DNA of 64,000 nucleotides from an uncultured Flavobacteriales bacterium (GTDB taxonomy: Bacteria; Bacteroidota; Bacteroidia; Flavobacteriales_D; Sanyastnellaceae), in NCBI GenBank assembly GCA_905478795.1, contig CAJQJX010000062.1, positions 1-64,000 on the forward strand. Direction: 5' to 3'. The notes beneath the pieces were generated by a model that saw only the letters and a list, made by a program, of their open reading frames with translations, did not search any database and was not told the origin of the DNA. This document shows positions 59,123 through 64,000 of the stretch, in pieces; positions within the stretch are counted from its first letter, which is position 1; every line of letters starts with the position of its first letter. The position numbers and the translations under genes were made by a program.

Positions 59123-59428
59123 ATGGCCCAGAAGATTCGCATCAAGCTGAAGAGCTACGACCACAACCTGGTCGACAAGTCCGCCGAGAAAATCGTGAAG
59201 ACGGTTAAGTCGACCGGCGCTGTCGTCAGTGGTCCCATTCCGCTGCCTACGCACCAGCGCATCTACACCGTGTTGCGTTCGCCGCACGTGAACAAGAAGT
59301 CGCGTGAACAGTTCGAGCTGAGTGCTTACAAGCGCTTGCTCGACATCTACAGCAATTCTTCCGCTACGGTCGACGCGTTGATGCGCCTCGAGTTGCCGAG
59401 CGGTGTTGAAGTTGAAATCAAAGTCTGA
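59123..59428 (+). CDS. rpsJ: 30S ribosomal protein S10
   Basis: The 101-residue protein has [37 protein letters not shown] and a rapidly recognised S10 end (EIKV). It joins the S10 operon to the str genes with 13 bases between fusA and rpsJ. Confidence 0.97.
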   Translation: MAQKIRIKLKSYDHNLVDKSAEKIVKTVKSTGAVVSGPIPLPTHQRIYTVLRSPHVNKKSREQFELSAYKRLLDIYSNSSATVDALMRLELPSGVEVEIKV

Positions 59429-59433
59429 CGGAT

Positions 59434-60063
59434 ATGCCCGGATTGATTGGAAAGAAAGTTGGTATGACCAACATGTACAGCGAGGAGGGCAAGAGCCTTC
59501 CGTGCACTGTGCTTGAAGTGGGCCCCAATGTGGTCACGCAGGTTAAGACCGCAGATAAGGACGGCTATGATGCTGTGCAGGTGGGATTCGGTGACCGCAA
59601 GGCGAGCCGGACTTCTCAAGCAATGGCAGGCCACTTTAAGAAGGCCAATGTCAGTGCCAAGCAGCATCTCGCCGAGTTTGCTGGTTTTGGACAGGACTAC
59701 AACCCCGGAGACGAGGTGAAACTTGAAGACGTGTTTTCAGAGGGCGAGTTCGTCTCTGTAGTGGGCACAAGCAAGGGTCGCGGTTTCCAAGGTGTTGTGC
59801 GCAGGCACGGATTTGCTGGTGTAGGTCAGGCGACCCACGGTCAGCACAACCGCATGCGTGCTCCAGGTTCTATTGGTGCTGCCTCCACTCCCGCCCGTGT
59901 CTACAAGGGCATGCGCATGGCAGGACAAATGGGCAACGTCCAAGTCACTATCGAGAATCTTCAGGTTCTGAAGGTGATGTCCGAGGAAGGACTTCTCGTC
60001 GTTAAGGGTGCTGTTCCTGGTCACAAGGGAGCCACTGTCATCGTTCGCAAGCCTCAAGGATAA
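59434..60063 (+). CDS. rplC: 50S ribosomal protein L3
   Basis: The 209-residue protein starts with [14 protein letters not shown] and contains [17 protein letters not shown]-like [11 protein letters not shown], plus [16 protein letters not shown]3 lies near the peptidyl-transferase centre. It begins five bases after rpsJ. Confidence 0.97.
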   Translation: MPGLIGKKVGMTNMYSEEGKSLPCTVLEVGPNVVTQVKTADKDGYDAVQVGFGDRKASRTSQAMAGHFKKANVSAKQHLAEFAGFGQDYNPGDEVKLEDVFSEGEFVSVVGTSKGRGFQGVVRRHGFAGVGQATHGQHNRMRAPGSIGAASTPARVYKGMRMAGQMGNVQVTIENLQVLKVMSEEGLLVVKGAVPGHKGATVIVRKPQG

Positions 60064-60067
60064 AGCC

Positions 60068-60697
60068 ATGAAAGTCGACGTATACAACCTCGAAGGCAAG
60101 AAGACTTCCAAAGCTGATCTCAGCGATGATGTCTTCGCTATTGAGCCCAACGATCACGCGATCTACTTAGACGTCAAGCGTTATCTCGCTGCCCAGCGCC
60201 AAGGAACGCACAAGGCAAAAGAGCGCGCTGAGGTCACGGGTTCTACGAAGAAGATCAAGAAGCAGAAAGGTACCGGAGGTGCCCGTGCTGGTTCGATCAA
60301 GAACCCATTGTTTGTAGGTGGAGGTACCGTTTTTGGTCCCCGTCCCCGCAAGTATGACATCAAGTTGAACAAGAAGGTGCGTCAATTGGCGCGTAAGAGT
60401 GCCTTGGCCTACAAAGCCAAAGAGGACGGAGGGATTCGCGTGGTCAAAGGATTGGCCATGGAAGCACCGAAGACCAAGGAGCTCCTCGGAACCTTTGGCA
60501 AGCTTGGCTTGGAGAACCAAAAGACCTTGGTCGTGGTTCCTGAGCAGAGCCAGGGGCTCTACCTGAGCAGCCGCAATCTGCCCAAGCACCGCGTCATGAC
60601 GGCCGGAGACTTGAGCACTTATGATATCATGAACTGTCAGAACATCGTCTTCGTGGACAACGCCCACGAAGTCATCACTGGCATCCTCACCGCCTGA
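60068..60697 (+). CDS. rplD: 50S ribosomal protein L4
   Basis: I start at the ATG at 60068 (209 residues, MKVDVYNLEGKK); the longer frame lies inside rplC. The extended loop (GTGGARAGSIKNPLFVGGG) and VVPEQSQGLYLSSRNLP are recognised. L4 lines the exit tunnel and is an operon repressor in E. coli; that control is not established in this phylum. Confidence 0.97.
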   Translation: MKVDVYNLEGKKTSKADLSDDVFAIEPNDHAIYLDVKRYLAAQRQGTHKAKERAEVTGSTKKIKKQKGTGGARAGSIKNPLFVGGGTVFGPRPRKYDIKLNKKVRQLARKSALAYKAKEDGGIRVVKGLAMEAPKTKELLGTFGKLGLENQKTLVVVPEQSQGLYLSSRNLPKHRVMTAGDLSTYDIMNCQNIVFVDNAHEVITGILTA

Positions 60698-60700
60698 GCC

Positions 60701-60994
60701 ATGAAGAACATTCTCATCAAGCCGTTGATCACCGAAAAGATGACCGCCGAGAGCGAGCGCATCAATGCCTACGGGTTTGTGGTGAACGACGACGCGAACA
60801 AGTCCGAGATCAAGGACGCGGTCGAGAAGACCTACGGTGTGACCGTAGCTGGAGTCCGCACCATGCGGGTCGACGGCAAGGTGCGCAGCCGTTTTACCCG
60901 CACCGGCGTCCTGCGTGGACGTTCCGAGTGCTACAAGAAAGCCATCGTCCGACTCGCGGATGGTGAGACCATTGACTTCTACGAGAACATCTAA
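60701..60994 (+). CDS. rplW: 50S ribosomal protein L23
   Basis: The 97-residue protein has [21 protein letters not shown] and [14 protein letters not shown], an L23 pattern. L23 sits at the tunnel exit and docks trigger factor and SRP. It lies three bases after rplD. Confidence 0.96.
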   Translation: MKNILIKPLITEKMTAESERINAYGFVVNDDANKSEIKDAVEKTYGVTVAGVRTMRVDGKVRSRFTRTGVLRGRSECYKKAIVRLADGETIDFYENI

Positions 60995-61002
60995 GGGAAA
61001 AC

Positions 61003-61827
61003 ATGGCAGTACGCAAGTTCAACCCGATTACCCCGGGAATGAGGCACAAGGTGTTGTCGAAGTTCGACAGCATCACAACCGACAAGCCGCACAAGCCGCT
61101 GTTGGAGCCTCTTCGGAAGAATGGTGGTCGTAACAACGATGGTAAGATGACCATGCGTTACCGTGGAGGTGGTCACAAGCGGATGTACCGCGTGATCGAC
61201 TTCAAGCGGAACAAGCATGGCGTTGCCGCAGAGGTGATGACCATTGAGTATGATCCGAACCGCAGTGCCCGCATTGCATTGGTGAAGTATGCCGACGGAG
61301 AAAAGCGTTATATCGTTGCTCCAGAAGGCCTTCAGGTCGGACAGCAGATCATGAGTGGTGAGAAGGCCGCGCCTGAGGTAGGGAATGCCCTTCTTCTGTC
61401 GGATATCCCACTGGGAACCATGATCCACAATATTGAGCTCCATCCTGGACGCGGTGCGAACATCGCCCGCTCTGCAGGAGCATCAGCCCAACTCAAGGCG
61501 CGCGACGGTAAATATGCTGTCATCGGGTTGCCCAGTGGAGAGGTTCGGATGATCCTCACGACTTGTCTCGCTACCATTGGTAGTGTCGGCAACAGTGAGC
61601 ACAACCAACAGGTGTCCGGTAAAGCCGGTCGCAGCCGTTGGTTGGGTCGCCGCCCACGCGTCCGTGGTGTTGTGATGAACCCTGTCGATCACCCCATGGG
61701 TGGTGGTGAGGGCCGCAACGCAGGAGGACATCCTCGCAGTCGCAATGGCATTCCTGCCAAAGGTTTCAAGACCCGCGACAAGCAGAAGCATTCGTCTAAG
61801 TACATCATCGAACGCCGTAAGAAGTAA
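61003..61827 (+). CDS. rplB: 50S ribosomal protein L2
   Basis: The 274-residue protein has [36 protein letters not shown] and [23 protein letters not shown], the highly conserved L2 core near the peptidyl-transferase centre. It follows rplW by eight bases. Confidence 0.98.
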   Translation: MAVRKFNPITPGMRHKVLSKFDSITTDKPHKPLLEPLRKNGGRNNDGKMTMRYRGGGHKRMYRVIDFKRNKHGVAAEVMTIEYDPNRSARIALVKYADGEKRYIVAPEGLQVGQQIMSGEKAAPEVGNALLLSDIPLGTMIHNIELHPGRGANIARSAGASAQLKARDGKYAVIGLPSGEVRMILTTCLATIGSVGNSEHNQQVSGKAGRSRWLGRRPRVRGVVMNPVDHPMGGGEGRNAGGHPRSRNGIPAKGFKTRDKQKHSSKYIIERRKK

Positions 61828-61830
61828 GCC

Positions 61831-62112
61831 ATGGCACGTTCGCTCAAAAAACCCCCCTTCGTCCACTACAAGCTCGTGCAGCGTGTAGAGGCCATGCAGG
61901 AAAGCGGAAAGAAGTCTGTTATTAAGACTTGGAGTCGCTCCAGCATGATCACGCCGGATTTCGTCGGCTTGACCATCGCCGTTCACAACGGCCGCCAATT
62001 CATTCCAGTGTTCGTCACTGAGAATATGGTGGGACACAAGCTCGGAGAATTCTCGCCGACCCGGACCTTCCGCGGTCACGCTGATAACAAAAAAGATAAG
62101 GGACGTCGTTGA
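61831..62112 (+). CDS. rpsS: 30S ribosomal protein S19
   Basis: The 93-residue protein has [42 protein letters not shown], and [17 protein letters not shown]19 contacts the A-site region with S13. The start is three bases after rplB. Confidence 0.97.
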   Translation: MARSLKKPPFVHYKLVQRVEAMQESGKKSVIKTWSRSSMITPDFVGLTIAVHNGRQFIPVFVTENMVGHKLGEFSPTRTFRGHADNKKDKGRR

Positions 62113-62133
62113 CGGCCGCCAATCATCAGAGCT

Positions 62134-62532
62134 ATGGGAGCCCGTAAGAGAAACGCAGCAGCAGTCCGCAAGGAGGTGATGGATAAAACCGCCATCGCCA
62201 AGCTAAACGATTGCCCGACTTCACCCCGGAAAATGCGCCTTGTGGCGGATACCATCCGCGGCAAAGACGTCGTCAGTGCATTGAACATTTTGAAGTTTAC
62301 CCAAAAGGAGGCTGCAGGTCGCTTGGAGAAGTTGCTCCGTTCGGCCATTGCCAACTGGGAAGCCAAGAATGAAGGTTCACGCCCCGAGGAAGCCGGTCTT
62401 TACATCAGTGAAGTCAAGGTGGACAGTGGCCGGATGCTCAAGCGCATCCAACCTGCACCGCAGGGCCGCGCACACCGCATTCGCAAGCGCTCCAACCACG
62501 TTACGATGATCGTAGATAGCCTCAAGAAGTAA
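62134..62532 (+). CDS. rplV: 50S ribosomal protein L22
   Basis: The 132-residue protein contains [19 protein letters not shown] and [17 protein letters not shown]. The extended hairpin lines the exit tunnel near the macrolide site. Its stop overlaps the ATG of rpsC by one base (TAATG). Confidence 0.97.
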   Translation: MGARKRNAAAVRKEVMDKTAIAKLNDCPTSPRKMRLVADTIRGKDVVSALNILKFTQKEAAGRLEKLLRSAIANWEAKNEGSRPEEAGLYISEVKVDSGRMLKRIQPAPQGRAHRIRKRSNHVTMIVDSLKK

Positions 62533-63269
62533 TGGGACAGAAGACACACCCCACCGGCAATCGCCTCGGTTTCATCAAGGGATGGGACTCCAATTGGTAC
62601 GGCGGAAAGAGTTACGTCGACAAGATTGTCGAGGACGACAAAATCCGCAAGTACCTCCGCGCACGTTTGGTCAAAGCCAGCATGTCCCGCGTTGTCATTG
62701 AGCGCACCATGAAGCTCGTGACCGTGACCATCCACACAGCACGCCCAGGTGTCATTATCGGCAAGGGCGGCCAGGAGGTCGACAAGTTGCGCGAAGAGCT
62801 CAAGAAGCTCACCAAAAAGGAGATTCAGATCAACATCTTCGAGATCAAGCGTCCTGAATTGGATGCGCGGCTCGTTGCCGAGAGCGTGGCCCGCCAGCTC
62901 GAAGCAAGGATCAGCTACCGCCGTGCCATCAAGATGTCCATCGCAAGTTCCATGCGTATGGGTGCTGAAGGCATCAAAATCGGAATCGCTGGTCGTTTGA
63001 ATGGTGCAGAGATTGCCCGTTCAGAAACATTCATGGAAGGACGCGTGCCACTGCACACTTTCCGTGCTGACATTGATTACGCTCTTGTCGAAGCCCACAC
63101 AACCTACGGCCGGATCGGCGTGAAGGTTTGGGTATTCCGAGGAGAGTTATATGGCAAGCAGGACTTGAGTCCTGTGAACCCAACCAAAGATGACAAACGC
63201 GGCCAACGCGGAGGCCGTGGAGCAGAGCGCCCTGAGCGCCGTCGTCGTCGTCGTGAACCCCGCAGCTAA
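62532..63269 (+). CDS. rpsC: 30S ribosomal protein S3
   Basis: The 245-residue protein has [20 protein letters not shown], the KH-domain [17 protein letters not shown] and the C-terminal [21 protein letters not shown]. The basic C-terminal tail (RRGRRRRRR-type stretch) is longer than in E. coli. S3 lies at the mRNA entry. Confidence 0.97.
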   Translation: MGQKTHPTGNRLGFIKGWDSNWYGGKSYVDKIVEDDKIRKYLRARLVKASMSRVVIERTMKLVTVTIHTARPGVIIGKGGQEVDKLREELKKLTKKEIQINIFEIKRPELDARLVAESVARQLEARISYRRAIKMSIASSMRMGAEGIKIGIAGRLNGAEIARSETFMEGRVPLHTFRADIDYALVEAHTTYGRIGVKVWVFRGELYGKQDLSPVNPTKDDKRGQRGGRGAERPERRRRRREPRS

Positions 63270-63281
63270 ACTTCGGAAGAT

Positions 63282-63695
63282 ATGCTTCAGCCGAAACGAA
63301 CGAAATATAGAAAGATGCAGAAGGGCCGCGTGCGCGGCCTTGCTCAGCGTGGCAGCACCATCGCTTATGGCACCTTTGCCATCAAGACGACGGACATGGG
63401 GTTCATTTCCTCACGCCAGATTGAGTCTGCACGTATTGCCATCAACCGCTACATGAAGCGTGAAGGCCAGGTGTGGATCCGGATTTTCCCGGACAAGCCA
63501 ATCACCAGCAAGCCGCTCGAAGTGCGTATGGGTAAGGGTAAGGGAGCCGTGAGCCATTGGGTCGCGCCTGTTAAGCCCGGCCGTGTGCTGTTCGAAGTGG
63601 ACGGTGTGCCCGCGTCCGTTGCCCAAGAGGCATTGCGTCTGGGAGCACAGAAGCTGTCTGTTCGCTGTCGCTTTGTAGCCCGGCACAACAACTGA
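63282..63695 (+). CDS. rplP: 50S ribosomal protein L16
   Basis: The 137-residue protein starts [19 protein letters not shown] and contains [23 protein letters not shown]16 is an RNA-binding protein in the A-site region. It lies 12 bases after rpsC. Confidence 0.97.
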   Translation: MLQPKRTKYRKMQKGRVRGLAQRGSTIAYGTFAIKTTDMGFISSRQIESARIAINRYMKREGQVWIRIFPDKPITSKPLEVRMGKGKGAVSHWVAPVKPGRVLFEVDGVPASVAQEALRLGAQKLSVRCRFVARHNN

Positions 63696-63709
63696 TTATT
63701 GAGGGAATC

Positions 63710-63922
63710 ATGAAAATGAACGAAATCACCGGTCTGAGTGACCTCGACCTCAAAGAGCGCATCGCAGTTGAGCGTGATGCTCTGCAGAAGTTGCGGTTCA
63801 ATCACACCATTGCGGGACTTGAGAGCCCATTTCAATTGCGTCAAAAGCGCCGCGACATTGCGCGCATGATGACGGAATTGTCCGCACGGAAGAACGCTAA
63901 AGCTGAAGAACAGAAGTCATGA
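63710..63922 (+). CDS. rpmC: 50S ribosomal protein L29
   Basis: The 70-residue protein has the two-helix L29 pattern LDLKERIAVERDALQKLRFNH and QLRQKRRDIARMMTEL. It lies 14 bases after rplP and overlaps the rpsQ start by ATGA. Confidence 0.95.
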   Translation: MKMNEITGLSDLDLKERIAVERDALQKLRFNHTIAGLESPFQLRQKRRDIARMMTELSARKNAKAEEQKS

Positions 63923-64000
63923 CCGCCGAGCAAACCGCAACTGAGCAGTCCACGGAAAAGCGCAACCTTCGGAAGGTGCGTCAGGGCATTGTCACCTCCA
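63919..64000 (+). CDS. rpsQ: 30S ribosomal protein S17, truncated by window edge
   Basis: Twenty-seven codons are present, ending ...LRKVRQGIVTS, where S17 has the RxxxGxV(V/T)S start of its OB fold. The rest lies beyond 64000. Position after rpmC is the standard S10-operon order. The N-terminal extension before the RK motif is Thr/Glu-rich. Confidence 0.9.
   Translation, partial: MTAEQTATEQSTEKRNLRKVRQGIVTS

Overview
The window looks like a chromosome segment from a Bacteroidota bacterium, most likely a high-G+C marine or freshwater member of the Flavobacteriales. The signs are Bacteroidota-type promoters (TTG-N19-TAnnTTTG) in front of rpsL and tRNA-Gly, a DUF4290-murA pair, a type IX secretion (T9SS) sorting tail, DnaJ with only two zinc motifs, fusA followed directly by rpsJ, and large secreted proteins carrying GCTDxxACNYxxxAxxDDGSC modules and dockerin-like calcium repeats. 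I cannot name a genus.

Layout. 1-2618: truncated 2-hydroxyacid dehydrogenase, mgtE, tadA. 2747-7796: a glycosyltransferase, then trmB, a DNA-repair alkyltransferase-like protein, Mrp, a NifU-like protein, ferredoxin-NADP reductase and ferredoxin (an iron-sulfur and redox block). 7847-15101: a tightly coupled minus-strand nucleotide-sugar cluster (aminotransferase, UDP-glucose dehydrogenase, UDP-xylose synthase, hexapeptide acetyltransferase, UDP-HexNAc dehydrogenase, dTDP-glucose dehydratase, CpsB-type phosphatase), evidently for a surface polysaccharide. 15257-30458: mostly secreted proteins: a small dockerin-like protein, tRNA-Leu, a LamG/FISUMP protein, a trypsin-like protease, a 1617-residue M43 metalloprotease, tRNA-Gly, waaA, two outer-membrane-type proteins and an arylsulfotransferase-like protein. 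30455-42891: two-component system, DUF4290, murA, a TlpA-like thioredoxin, grpE-dnaJ, an ABC exporter pair, a Ppx/GppA phosphatase and a sigma-54 activator. 42931-55944: alaS, M23 peptidase, MerR regulator, hldD, a PTPS/QueD-like enzyme, folE, a BI-1-like membrane protein, a secreted deiminase, a TonB-domain lipoprotein, an esterase, a lipoprotein and a UvrD/PcrA helicase. 56126-64000: the fused str/S10 ribosomal operon, running off the right edge in rpsQ.

The most unusual feature is at 15873-18450. The 3' end of tRNA-Leu (CCCGCTCCGGGTACAA) is repeated exactly about 2.56 kb downstream. The enclosed DNA carries a small phage-type protein translationally coupled to a secreted LamG/FISUMP protein, with gene fragments at both ends and no integrase. 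The segment reads as a tRNA-integrated mini-element or prophage remnant that delivers a surface protein, with the tRNA's likely original terminator now stranded beyond the right-hand repeat.

A second theme is the cell surface. Five secreted proteins carry dockerin-like repeats and only one carries a classical T9SS tail. Polysaccharide, lipid A (waaA, hldD) and peptidoglycan (murA with Asp in place of the fosfomycin-target Cys, M23 peptidase) genes surround them.
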